Assembly (NCBI GenBank): GCA_023653075.1
Contig: JAMNXQ010000007.1
Coordinates: 1 to 64,000, forward strand
Length of the DNA stretch: 64,000 bases
Direction of reading: 5' to 3'
Source: Algoriphagus sp.
Lineage (GTDB): Bacteria; Bacteroidota; Bacteroidia; Cytophagales; Cyclobacteriaceae
The translations under genes and the position numbers were made by a program. Numbering within the stretch: the stretch's first letter is position 1; each line of letters opens with the position of its first letter. Positions 26,772-35,142 of the stretch are shown here, one piece after another. Under the pieces are notes generated by a model. The model did not search any database. It saw only the letters and a list, made by a program, of their open reading frames with translations, and had not been told where the DNA came from.

Positions 26772-27386
26772 TTAACCCCGTACCTGCTCTCCGATCCAAA
26801 AAATTCCCGTACTGGAGAAGGTAGAAATACCTTCAGGAACTTCTAGTTGGGTTAGGTAGCACACGGGAAAAAGCAAGGATCCCTCGGCATTGGACACTTC
26901 CACAGGTTGATTCTCGGAAGCCAAAAGGCGGATTTCAGCAGGAGCAAACCACTTAGAAAACTTCCCTCCTTTGACCGGATAGTATTTCCAATCCCCATCC
27001 ACGAGTGTTAGGTCCAGATGAAAAATCTTTTCTTCCAATTGCTGGTGTTTTTGGTGATCAAAACCCACCAGATGCACTCCTTTGTGCTGGGATGCTAGCA
27101 AGTAATGGATGCCTTCCTCCAAAGCAGTTAAAGACGAAACTGTCAAAAAGCGTAGCGGATACTGTTCTTCAAGCAAGTGCCTATTTTCATTTTGGAAGTC
27201 CATTGTACCCAAAACCACATCGATTTTTATCCCCCAACTGAGTACTACCTCCACCGCTTCTTGAGCGACAAGGAGAGTTGGGGACCATTCCAAAAGTGGG
27301 GCAACCGTTTCAAAGGAAATTCCCTCCACCTCCAAGATAAACACGGCAGGCTCCTGCTGCTCTTTTACAAAATGATGGCTTGACAT
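26772..27386 (-). CDS. Thiamine pyrophosphokinase-like protein lacking catalytic motifs
   Basis: The 204-residue protein matches the Bacteroidota thiamine pyrophosphokinase layout, with the opening SSHHFVKEQQEPAV and spacing of the remaining blocks. The acidic motifs are altered: VLGTMDFQ (58-65) stands where GDFDS is expected, SSLTALEEG (84-92) where a D-x-x-TD motif is expected, and GFDHQKHQ (108-115) where GxRxDH is expected. It is likely non-catalytic or has another role. Start 27386 is chosen because its ATG overlaps the upstream dipeptidase stop by one base. No TPP riboswitch is visible. Confidence 0.7.
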   Translation of the reverse strand: MSSHHFVKEQQEPAVFILEVEGISFETVAPLLEWSPTLLVAQEAVEVVLSWGIKIDVVLGTMDFQNENRHLLEEQYPLRFLTVSSLTALEEGIHYLLASQHKGVHLVGFDHQKHQQLEEKIFHLDLTLVDGDWKYYPVKGGKFSKWFAPAEIRLLASENQPVEVSNAEGSLLFPVCYLTQLEVPEGISTFSSTGIFWIGEQVRG

Positions 27387-28372
27387 CAGCTCCAAAGGTT
27401 TTGGTAAAAGCGAAACACATTTTCATGGGCCAGTTTCCGAAGCTGCCCCTCAGACAACTCCTGACTCAGGCGCTCGAGAATGCTTGGGTATTTGCTTGCA
27501 TTTTCCGCCAAGGGAAAATAAATCGGGTGACGGCTAGGGTCTGGGAAATCTTGGGTATAGAAAAAGTCTGCCCCAAAGGCGATCGCCTGATCACTGAGTT
27601 TGGAGCCATAGATTAAGTGTTCAAATAGTCGCTCAGGCTGCTCACTATCCAAAAAGGCGCGAAGAAAATTGACCCCAATGATCCCTCCACGCTGGATAAT
27701 TTCTTGAGCAAATTCATCCGTCAAATTTCGCTTATGGTTCCAAATAGACCGGAAATTGGAGTGGCTAGCGAGAATGGGAATGGGCAGGTGATGCCGGTCA
27801 ATGTGATGTAAAATACCCTCCGCCAACAGGTCTGAGGTATGGGAAAGGTCTACTGGAATCCGCTTGCCTGCTAGGTAGTCGAGCAGCCTCTTTCCATCCT
27901 CTTTCAATCCAATGCCTTCCGTGTAGTTGCCTCCACCAAAACGATTTTCGGTATGATGGGTGAGGCTGATGTAGGCGAGTGACCCTACTTTTTCTAGCAG
28001 GGCATCGAATTGGGCATAGATCTCAGCCCAAGTAGCCGTCGAAGTACCGATCCCGGCAGCATTTTCAATGGAAGCAAGAATTCCCAATTGTTCGTTAGCC
28101 TCCAGATTCTGCTGAAAGGCTGCATCCCAGCGGCAAACCGTCTCGGGATGGTCTTCAAGAAGCTTCACAAAAAGGTCTGCTTGCTGACTTGCCAGATCCA
28201 TGCTTTCGGGATGCACATCGGTGTAAATTGCCAGCACTTGGGCTCGTACCCCTCCAGCTTTTAGCCAAGGAAAAGCACAAGCAATTTGATCCGGATCAAA
28301 GGGATCTGCCTTTGGAACCTTCGCCATAAAGGAAAGTAAATCACAATGAAGGTCCGCGACGGGAAAGTGCAT
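27386..28372 (-). CDS. Membrane dipeptidase (peptidase family M19)
   Basis: Zinc dipeptidase of the amidohydrolase superfamily, related to renal dipeptidase. The 328-residue product has the metal motif DLHCDLL (7-13), IENAAG near 118, SLTHHTENRFGGG near 153, VDLSHTSD with a metal histidine, and LASHSNFRS. There is no signal peptide, so it is probably cytoplasmic. It is translationally coupled to the TPK-like gene. A second M19 gene at 48281 belongs to a different subgroup. Confidence 0.9.
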   Translation of the reverse strand: MHFPVADLHCDLLSFMAKVPKADPFDPDQIACAFPWLKAGGVRAQVLAIYTDVHPESMDLASQQADLFVKLLEDHPETVCRWDAAFQQNLEANEQLGILASIENAAGIGTSTATWAEIYAQFDALLEKVGSLAYISLTHHTENRFGGGNYTEGIGLKEDGKRLLDYLAGKRIPVDLSHTSDLLAEGILHHIDRHHLPIPILASHSNFRSIWNHKRNLTDEFAQEIIQRGGIIGVNFLRAFLDSEQPERLFEHLIYGSKLSDQAIAFGADFFYTQDFPDPSRHPIYFPLAENASKYPSILERLSQELSEGQLRKLAHENVFRFYQNLWS

Positions 28373-28597
28373 AGTCGATGGGGTCTTGATGCAAATTAAG
28401 CCAAAAAAAGGACAGCATGGCTGCTTCGCTTAGGACTTTGAAACAGTTTGTAGGTATCTTTCGAAAAAAACTAGAAGCCGAAGATAGTCCTTAGAATTTA
28501 ATTCAGCTTGCAATTCTGTACAGATTGAGTCCCGCTTCCCAAACAAAACTCGAGTAGCATTGATTGTAAGAATAGACACCCAATATCCCTTTCCAAA

Positions 28598-29887
28598 ATG
28601 ACCCCATCCCCCAACTACCAATACAGCGAATCTTTTGCCAAAGAACAGGATACATTGGACCCCTTGTCCCAATTTAGATCCCGCTTTCACTTCCCTAAGA
28701 TCGAAGGAAAAGATGCCCTGTACTTTTGTGGCAATTCGCTAGGTCTACAGCCAAAAACCGCAGCAGCCTACCTAGAGAAGGAGATGGCCGCTTGGGCAAC
28801 TATGGGAGTGGACGGGTATTTCCATGGGGAAGATCCTTGGTATTCCGTAAGAAAGAAATCAAAACCCATTTTAGCTCAAATCCTAGGCGCCTTGCCCGAG
28901 GAGGTGGTAGCCATGAATTACCTTTCGGTCAATTTGCATCTCTTGATGGTGTCCTTTTACCAGCCTAGCCCTACTCGATTAAAAATCATCGTGGAAGGCG
29001 GAGCTTTTCCATCGGATCAATACATGCTAGAAACCCAAATCAAGTTTCATGGACTAGATCCCAAAGACGTATTGGTGGAGCTTCAGCCTAGATCTGGTGA
29101 ACACACCTTGCGGACCGAGGATATCGTAGCAGAAATCAAAAAGCAAGGCAGCGCATTAGCTATGGTCAACATGGCTGGAATCCAATATTACACGGGGCAA
29201 CTTTTCGACATCCAAGCCATCACTCAAGCGGCTCATGAAGTGGGCGCGCTTGCAGGATTTGACTTGGCCCATGCGGTAGGGAATGCCCCCCTCCAACTGC
29301 ATGACTGGAAGGTGGACTTTGCCACCTGGTGCAGCTACAAGTACCTGAATTCTGGACCAGGGAATGTATCCGGGATTTTTGTTCACGAGACCTATGCCGA
29401 CCGGGCAGACCTTCCTCGATTTGCAGGATGGTGGGGACATCAGGAAGACGAGCGTTTCAAAATGGAAAAGGGATTTCAGCCCATGCATGGAGCCGACGGT
29501 TGGCAACTCGCTTGTTCCAACGTCCTCGCTTTGGCAGTGCACCAAGCTTCTTTGGATATGTTTCAAGAAGCAGGCATGCCTGCCATTCGTGAAAAAAGCA
29601 TTCAGCTGACCGGCTACTTGGAATATTTGATTGAAGAGATCAGCGGCACTTCAGGTGTATTGGAGATCATCACCCCAAAAAATCCAGAAGAGCGAGGATG
29701 CCAATTGTCCTTGTTGATCCACAAAGGAGGCAAAGCCGTCTTTGACGAATGGTATGGACAGGGAGTGGTGGGTGATTGGAGAAATCCTAACGTGATCCGC
29801 CTAGCTCCAGCGCCACTCTACACCAGCTTTCAGGATGTGTATCGCTTTGCTCGAGTGCTGGAGGAATCGCTAAAGAAATTTGCCTAA
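28598..29887 (+). CDS. kynU: Kynureninase KynU
   Basis: PLP-dependent hydrolase that cleaves kynurenine or 3-hydroxykynurenine to anthranilate or 3-hydroxyanthranilate plus alanine. The 429-residue protein has LYFCGNSLGLQP near 41, FDLAHAVGN with the PLP aspartate near 222, and the Schiff-base lysine K248 in WCSYKYLNSGPG. No other kynurenine-pathway gene is adjacent. The 225-nt gap upstream shows no clear promoter. Confidence 0.95.
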   Translation: MTPSPNYQYSESFAKEQDTLDPLSQFRSRFHFPKIEGKDALYFCGNSLGLQPKTAAAYLEKEMAAWATMGVDGYFHGEDPWYSVRKKSKPILAQILGALPEEVVAMNYLSVNLHLLMVSFYQPSPTRLKIIVEGGAFPSDQYMLETQIKFHGLDPKDVLVELQPRSGEHTLRTEDIVAEIKKQGSALAMVNMAGIQYYTGQLFDIQAITQAAHEVGALAGFDLAHAVGNAPLQLHDWKVDFATWCSYKYLNSGPGNVSGIFVHETYADRADLPRFAGWWGHQEDERFKMEKGFQPMHGADGWQLACSNVLALAVHQASLDMFQEAGMPAIREKSIQLTGYLEYLIEEISGTSGVLEIITPKNPEERGCQLSLLIHKGGKAVFDEWYGQGVVGDWRNPNVIRLAPAPLYTSFQDVYRFARVLEESLKKFA

Positions 29888-29920
29888 AAAAGCACATCCC
29901 AAGCCTCGGCCTTATCCAAC

Positions 29921-29960
29921 AAAAAGCCCCAGTTCAATTCATGAACTAGGGCTTCTTTTT
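29921..29960. terminator. Bidirectional terminator between kynU and ruvB
   Basis: The stem AAGCCC-c-AGTTC (29924-29935) pairs with GAACT-a-GGGCTT (29943-29954), with a single mismatched pair and a 7-nt loop. A T tract follows on the plus strand and an A tract precedes it, so it can serve both convergent genes. Confidence 0.85.
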
Positions 29961-30991
29961 TAACTATCAAACAGGGTTCCGCTGGTCCCCGTTGGTTTTA
30001 TTTTGAGGTGCTTGTAGGCAAGTTCGGTGGCCATTCTTCCCCGAGAAGTCCGCTTGAGGTAGCCTTCCTGAATCAAGAAGGGTTCGTAGACTTCCTCTAT
30101 CGTTTCAGCCTCTTCCCCGCAAGCGGTAGCAATGGTCCCCAATCCTACAGGTCCGCCTTTAAATTTCTCGATGATGGTCAACAGGATGCGGTTATCCATT
30201 TCATCCAAGCCATTTTCATCCACATCCAAGGCATTCAAGGCCATTTTGGCGATCTCCAAGGTGATGGTGCCATTGCCCTTGATCTCGGCAAAGTCGCGGG
30301 TACGTCGAAGAAGCATGTTGGCGATACGAGGGGTACCCCTACTTCGACGGGCGAGTTCGAATGCTGCCACTTCGTCGATGGGTGTCTGCAATATTCCTCC
30401 AGAGCGAAGGACAATATCGGTTAGCAACTTGGCATCGTAGTATTCCAAACGGGAATTGATACCAAAGCGAGCTCGAAGGGGAGAAGTCAACAATCCAGAG
30501 CGGGTGGTGGCCCCGATAAGGGTAAAGGGATTGAGTGAGATTTGAACTGAACGGGCGTTGGGACCGCTATCCAGCATGATGTCAATGCGGTAATCCTCCA
30601 TTGCCGAGTAGAGGTATTCCTCCACGATGGGATTGAGGCGGTGGATCTCATCGATAAATAGGACATCCCCCTCTTCCAAGTTGGTCAGTAGGCCTGCCAA
30701 GTCAGAAGGCTTGTCAAGCACGGGTCCTGAGGTGATTTTGATGCCAGCCTGAAGTTCGTTGGCGATAATATTACTGAGCGTGGTCTTGCCCAAGCCGGGA
30801 GGGCCATGTAGGAGTACGTGATCCAGGGGCTCATTTCTTTTCTTGGCCGCATGCACGAATACCCGAAGATTTTCGATGATTTTGGCCTGTCCTGTAAAAT
30901 CTTCAAAGCTAAGCGGCCGCAATGCACGTTCAAACTCTCGATCCTTAGGACCTAGATGTTCTTCATCGCCTGTCAAATAATCTTCTCTCAT
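29960..30991 (-). CDS. ruvB: Holliday junction branch-migration helicase RuvB
   Basis: AAA+ motor of the RuvAB complex that drives branch migration in recombination and fork repair. From ATG 30991 it has 343 residues, the family length. The Walker A is GPPGLGKT (63-70), the Walker [10 protein letters not shown], sensor-1 GATTRSG, and the C-terminal winged helix ends in RTSRGR. The open frame extends upstream to 31201, but the family N-terminus [10 protein letters not shown] and a TATATTTG box at 31016-31009 support the shorter start. Confidence 0.96.
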   Translation of the reverse strand: MREDYLTGDEEHLGPKDREFERALRPLSFEDFTGQAKIIENLRVFVHAAKKRNEPLDHVLLHGPPGLGKTTLSNIIANELQAGIKITSGPVLDKPSDLAGLLTNLEEGDVLFIDEIHRLNPIVEEYLYSAMEDYRIDIMLDSGPNARSVQISLNPFTLIGATTRSGLLTSPLRARFGINSRLEYYDAKLLTDIVLRSGGILQTPIDEVAAFELARRSRGTPRIANMLLRRTRDFAEIKGNGTITLEIAKMALNALDVDENGLDEMDNRILLTIIEKFKGGPVGLGTIATACGEEAETIEEVYEPFLIQEGYLKRTSRGRMATELAYKHLKIKPTGTSGTLFDS

Positions 30992-31008
30992 GGGATATGC
31001 GCTAGTTA

Positions 31009-31016
31009 CAAATATA
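31009..31016 (-). promoter_or_regulatory. -7 box (TATATTTG) of ruvB
   Basis: Minus-strand TAnnTTTG match 17 nt before the ruvB ATG. There is no clear TTG about 20 nt upstream. It would give a very short leader and supports start 30991. Confidence 0.5.
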
Positions 31017-31075
31017 GACAAAAACCGATGGAGGAATTGGCTTGAATCTTTCCAGTCAGGATAAAAAAAAGGTAG

Positions 31076-31083
31076 TAATTTTG
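31076..31083 (+). promoter_or_regulatory. -7 box (TAATTTTG) of the ApbE-like gene
   Basis: TAnnTTTG match on the plus strand 21 nt before ATG 31105. No -33 TTG at 20 nt. It lies inside the longer reading frame from 31042 and so favours the internal start. Confidence 0.45.
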
Positions 31084-31104
31084 TTTTCAAATTTCTCCAT
31101 CCAA

Positions 31105-32160
31105 ATGAGCCCGAACGCAAAAAAAAATACCATCTACTCCTTAGTCTTGTTGGGCTTGGTGCTGATTGTCTATTTGTACAGAAACGTGACAGGCAACCCA
31201 AGTAGCAGTGAGGACATAGCTCGACAAAAGGGATTGATTACCTGGAATGGGGAATTTATGGATCAAGCCTACCTCTTTTTATTCTATCCAGAAAAACCCA
31301 ATTTAAAAGACAAATTAGATTCCCTGCTTACCTACCAGGAACAGTTGTATTTGATGGAATCTCCGAGGTCCGAATTGTATCAGCTTAATCGGCAAGATTC
31401 CTTGCCTCAACCTTCCAAGGAACTCCTTTCCTTACTAAAACTGGCGACTCAAGATGCGAGCAGTTCGGAAAATACCTGGGACCCAAGTAGCGGAATTCTT
31501 TACCAAGGCTGGACATTTTCATCCTCTCTTGCCGCGATAAAGGATAGTGCAAACATTCCTGCACTGCTAGAAAATGTGGGTATGAATAAATTTATACTCA
31601 GCGATACCATCATCCAAAAATCAAAATCAGAGTCAAAAGTTGATTTTTCAGACTATGGCAAAGCAATTGCCTTGACTCAAGTAGTACGTTTACTTGAAAA
31701 AGAAGGTGTTCAAAATTATTTCTTGCAGCTGGGTCGACATACCGTAGCCAAAGGGGTGAATGAGCGAAAAGAACTTTGGAAACACAAAACCCAATACCCA
31801 GATAGTTTGGGGAAAGCCCAGGAGGGATTAATCGCGCTTCAAACGAAAGCCGTAGCCACTGCGGGAAATTTCACCCAATCCTACCCACAGGATTCGATTC
31901 GAAAGGCTTGGGTGTTGGACCCTCGTACAGGCTATCCTCTTAGCCATGGTCTTCTTCAAACGACGGTCTTTGCCAATGATCCAAAGGCGGCCGCCATTTT
32001 ATCCGAGTCCTTACTCGTTCGTGGCTGGCAAGAGGCCATCCGAATTGACTCTGCGAGGAAGGATGTAGAGATGGTCCTGGTGTACTATAAAAAAGGCAAG
32101 GGATTGACCACCTACAGCAGCCCCGAACTCAAATCATTCCTCTCTTTTCCAATTCAATAA
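31105..32160 (+). CDS. ApbE-like (FAD:protein FMN transferase fold) membrane protein, degenerate
   Basis: The 351-residue protein has one N-terminal membrane anchor (about 9-26) and an ApbE-like fold. Family landmarks are present but altered. [12 protein letters not shown] stands where VDLGGIAKGYAVD is expected, [11 protein letters not shown] where the GG-D-G segment lies, and [11 protein letters not shown] matches the conserved H-x-DPRTG-P. The metal-binding segment, normally an ADALST-type motif, reads KAAAILSE without the aspartate. ApbE attaches FMN to NqrB/RnfG-type proteins; this member may be inactive or divergent. Confidence 0.72.
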   Translation: MSPNAKKNTIYSLVLLGLVLIVYLYRNVTGNPSSSEDIARQKGLITWNGEFMDQAYLFLFYPEKPNLKDKLDSLLTYQEQLYLMESPRSELYQLNRQDSLPQPSKELLSLLKLATQDASSSENTWDPSSGILYQGWTFSSSLAAIKDSANIPALLENVGMNKFILSDTIIQKSKSESKVDFSDYGKAIALTQVVRLLEKEGVQNYFLQLGRHTVAKGVNERKELWKHKTQYPDSLGKAQEGLIALQTKAVATAGNFTQSYPQDSIRKAWVLDPRTGYPLSHGLLQTTVFANDPKAAAILSESLLVRGWQEAIRIDSARKDVEMVLVYYKKGKGLTTYSSPELKSFLSFPIQ

Positions 32161-32191
32161 AAAGATAAATGCAACATTATTGAATTTATCT

Positions 32192-32199
32192 TACCTTTG
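32192..32199 (+). promoter_or_regulatory. -7 box (TACCTTTG) of the ZIP transporter gene
   Basis: Perfect TAnnTTTG match 45 nt upstream of ATG 32245. A -33 TTG is not evident at the usual distance. Transcription would begin near 32206, too close to the alternative TTG start at 32215. Confidence 0.55.
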
Positions 32200-32244
32200 T
32201 AAAAAAAATCCCTCTTGCCTAGTATCAAGGAAGAGGCTCAACCC

Positions 32245-32976
32245 ATGGCGCTAAACTTTATACTTCTTTTTTTAACAGCGTTTCTGGCAGGGCTTCTGGT
32301 GTTTGTAGCGCCTGTATTCAAGGAGAAATACTTCAAATTGATGCTGGTCTTTGCAGGATCTTACCTTTTTTCCATCACCATCCTCCATATCCTACCTGAG
32401 CTTTTTGCCGGAAATTACAACCCTGGTCGAATGGGGGTCTACATTTTAGTAGGCTTTCTTCTACAGCAACTTTTGGAGTTTTGGTCGGCAGGCATCGAAC
32501 ATGGCCACATCCACAAGCACCAAGCCGCTTCCTACAAAGGGGTGTTTACCCTGATGATAGGCCTTTTCATTCATGCCTTTTTGGAGGGAACTTTGCTTTC
32601 TCACAACGTCTCTTCTTTGCATCAGCATAGCGATAAAACTATCCTACTCGGCATTCTGATGCACAAAGGCCCTGCAGCATTTGCGCTAGCAGCCGTACTT
32701 TCGGCCTCCCTGTCCAAAAAATGGACCCTTGTACTCCTGACCCTTTTTGCACTAGCCTCTCCCTTGGGTATGATTTCTAGTAATTTCTTTATCAGCCAAG
32801 GATTGCTTTCTACCGAAGGAATTGGAATTCTATATGGTTTGGTAACTGGTGGCTTCTTGCACATCTCAACCACCATCTTCTTCGAAAGCAGTCCACACCA
32901 CACCTTTCAACTCAACAAACTTGCTGTTACTTTTTTGGCCGCTGCTTTGGCCATGGCCTCAGAATATTTCATCTGA
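32245..32976 (+). CDS. ZIP family divalent metal transporter
   Basis: Inner-membrane importer of Zn2+ and related metals, 243 residues and about eight hydrophobic segments. Metal-site features include a variable loop rich in histidine (EHGHIHKHQAA), HAFLEGTLL in helix IV and HKGPAAFALA in helix V; the H-x-x-x-E and HK patterns are ZIP signatures. Start 32245 (MALNFILL) is preferred over TTG 32215. No Zur-like site was recognised. Confidence 0.88.
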   Translation: MALNFILLFLTAFLAGLLVFVAPVFKEKYFKLMLVFAGSYLFSITILHILPELFAGNYNPGRMGVYILVGFLLQQLLEFWSAGIEHGHIHKHQAASYKGVFTLMIGLFIHAFLEGTLLSHNVSSLHQHSDKTILLGILMHKGPAAFALAAVLSASLSKKWTLVLLTLFALASPLGMISSNFFISQGLLSTEGIGILYGLVTGGFLHISTTIFFESSPHHTFQLNKLAVTFLAAALAMASEYFI

Positions 32977-33167
32977 TTTTTTGAAGCCCTTCGTTTAGGG
33001 GCGCGTTTACAAACAAAAATATAGCTACGCCTTCTATCCAAAACGAATCCCATCTTTGGAAAAATAGTCTTTTCCTCCTATTTTTTTGGTTAAATTACTC
33101 CCAACAAAAAATCAGGTTTCCTTTTGTTGATTGGAAGCTCAATTAAACCCACACTAACCTACTTGTA

Positions 33168-33431
33168 ATGTCATCCTCCCCTACAAAAATGGAGCGGTAT
33201 TGGAAAAAAAACCTCCAAACGCTCGCCTTACTCCTTTTCATTTGGTTCGTAGTCTCCTTTGGCTTTGGGATCCTCTGGGTAGAAGAACTCAACACCATTC
33301 GCCTAGGTGGCTTCAAGTTGGGATTTTGGTTTGCGCAGCAAGGATCCATCTACTCTTTTGTGGTCCTGATTTTTATCTATGTAATCCGAATGAATGCGCT
33401 GGATCGGGAATTTAAGGTAAACGAAGACTGA
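33168..33431 (+). CDS. DUF4212 small membrane subunit
   Basis: An 87-residue protein with two membrane helices (about 15-38 and 52-75), of the family usually encoded directly before VC2705-type sodium:solute symporters. The sequence YWKKNLQTLALLLFIWFVVSFGFGI is characteristic. It is thought to be an accessory subunit of the symporter. Its stop lies one base before the symporter ATG. Confidence 0.9.
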   Translation: MSSSPTKMERYWKKNLQTLALLLFIWFVVSFGFGILWVEELNTIRLGGFKLGFWFAQQGSIYSFVVLIFIYVIRMNALDREFKVNED

Positions 33432-33432
33432 T

Positions 33433-35118
33433 ATGGATTTATTGACCTGGACCTACCTACTCGTCGGGCTGAGTTTTGCGCTCTATATCGGCATTGCTAT
33501 TTGGACAAGAGCAAGTTCTACCCAAGAATTTTACGTGGCTGGAGGCGGGGTATCTCCCTTAGCCAATGGCCTTGCAACTGCAGCAGACTGGATGTCTGCC
33601 GCTTCCTTCATGTCCATGGCGGGCATCATTTCATTCTCTGGCTACGATGGATCGGTGTACCTGATGGGCTGGACGGGAGGCTATGTATTGCTGGCCTTGC
33701 TGCTTGCCCCCTACCTTCGGAAATTTGGCAAATTTACCGTTCCTGACTTTGTAGGCGACCGCTACTATTCCAATAAAGCACGTGTCGTGGCGGTGATCTG
33801 CGCCCTGTTTATTTCCTTTATCTACGTTGCAGGACAGATGCGTGGAGTAGGAATCGTGTTCTCCCGCTACCTCGAACTTCCCATCGAATGGGGAGTAGTC
33901 ATTGGCATGGCCATCGTATTTTTCTATGCGGTCTTGGGCGGCATGAAAGGCATCACCTACACCCAAGTAGCCCAATACTGTGTGTTGATTTTTGCCTACC
34001 TGGTTCCTGCCATATTTATCTCCATGCAGCTCACCGGCAACCCAATCCCTCAATTGGGATTGGGTGGTAATGTAGCCGATGGGGTTCCGCTCTTGGACAA
34101 ATTGGACGGGATTTTGGCTGACCTAGGATTTGAAGAATATACCTCTGGCAAAAAAAGCGCTTCGGACATGTTCATGATCACGTTGGCTTTGATGGTCGGT
34201 ACCGCCGGACTGCCCCATGTGATTGTTCGGTTTTTCACGGTGCCACGTGTGCGGGATGCGCGCCTTTCTGCAGGCTATGCCCTGGTATTTATTGCGATCC
34301 TTTACACTGCTGCTCCCGCAGTGGCTGCTTTTGGAATTTACAATACCATCCAATCTACCTCCGAAAAACCCATCGATACCCTGCCAGCATGGGTGACCAA
34401 TTGGCAGCAAACCAACCTCATCGGGATCGAGGATAAAAATGGGGATGGAAAAGTGCAGTACCTAGCCGACCCAGCCACCAATGAATTGCGCATCGACAAG
34501 GACATCATGGTCTTGGCTAGCCCAGAGATCGCTTCACTCCCCAACTGGGTGGTGGGTCTTGTGGCCGCTGGAGCCATGGCAGCAGCCCTATCTACCGCAG
34601 CAGGCTTGCTCCTTGTGATCTCTACTTCAGTATCTCGGGATCTATTCAAAACTTTCCGACCTGAGATCTCGGAGAAAAAAGAATTGCGCATCGCGCGAAT
34701 CGCAGCCGCTGGAGCCGTGCTGCTTGCCGGATACTTTGGCATCAACCCTCCAGGTTTTGTGGCTGAAGTAGTGGCATTTGCCTTTGGCCTAGCCGCCTCC
34801 TCCTTCTTCCCTGTGATTCTGCTGGGCATCTTTTCTACTCGGATCAACCGGGAAGGCGCCATCGCTGGGATGCTTGCAGGTCTCGTGTTCACCATCAGTT
34901 ACATTTCTTACTTCAAATTCATTTCTCCCGAACTGAATACTGCTGACAATTGGTGGTGGGGAATCTCCCCAGAGGGAATTGGAACCTTGGGTATGGCGCT
35001 CAACTTCTTAGTTTGCTTTGGTGTCTCTTACCTCACCCCTCCTCCGCCCAAAAATGTTCAGGACCTCATCCAAGAAATCCGAATTCCAAAAGGTGCAGGA
35101 AAAGCGTACGACCATTGA
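33433..35118 (+). CDS. Sodium:solute symporter (SLC5, acetate permease-like)
   Basis: Polytopic transporter of 561 residues with about 13 membrane helices. It starts with the SSS-family WTYLLVGLSFALYIGIAIWTR, continues with EFYVAGGGVSPLANGLATAADWMSAASF (substrate/Na+ region), and shows an extended extracytoplasmic loop with DKNGDGKVQYL (about 335-350) that looks like a calcium-binding loop. The DUF4212 partner and the downstream acs make acetate or another short monocarboxylate the likely substrate. Confidence 0.9.
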   Translation: MDLLTWTYLLVGLSFALYIGIAIWTRASSTQEFYVAGGGVSPLANGLATAADWMSAASFMSMAGIISFSGYDGSVYLMGWTGGYVLLALLLAPYLRKFGKFTVPDFVGDRYYSNKARVVAVICALFISFIYVAGQMRGVGIVFSRYLELPIEWGVVIGMAIVFFYAVLGGMKGITYTQVAQYCVLIFAYLVPAIFISMQLTGNPIPQLGLGGNVADGVPLLDKLDGILADLGFEEYTSGKKSASDMFMITLALMVGTAGLPHVIVRFFTVPRVRDARLSAGYALVFIAILYTAAPAVAAFGIYNTIQSTSEKPIDTLPAWVTNWQQTNLIGIEDKNGDGKVQYLADPATNELRIDKDIMVLASPEIASLPNWVVGLVAAGAMAAALSTAAGLLLVISTSVSRDLFKTFRPEISEKKELRIARIAAAGAVLLAGYFGINPPGFVAEVVAFAFGLAASSFFPVILLGIFSTRINREGAIAGMLAGLVFTISYISYFKFISPELNTADNWWWGISPEGIGTLGMALNFLVCFGVSYLTPPPPKNVQDLIQEIRIPKGAGKAYDH

Positions 35119-35142
35119 TTTACAACTTAGACTACCCCACTC

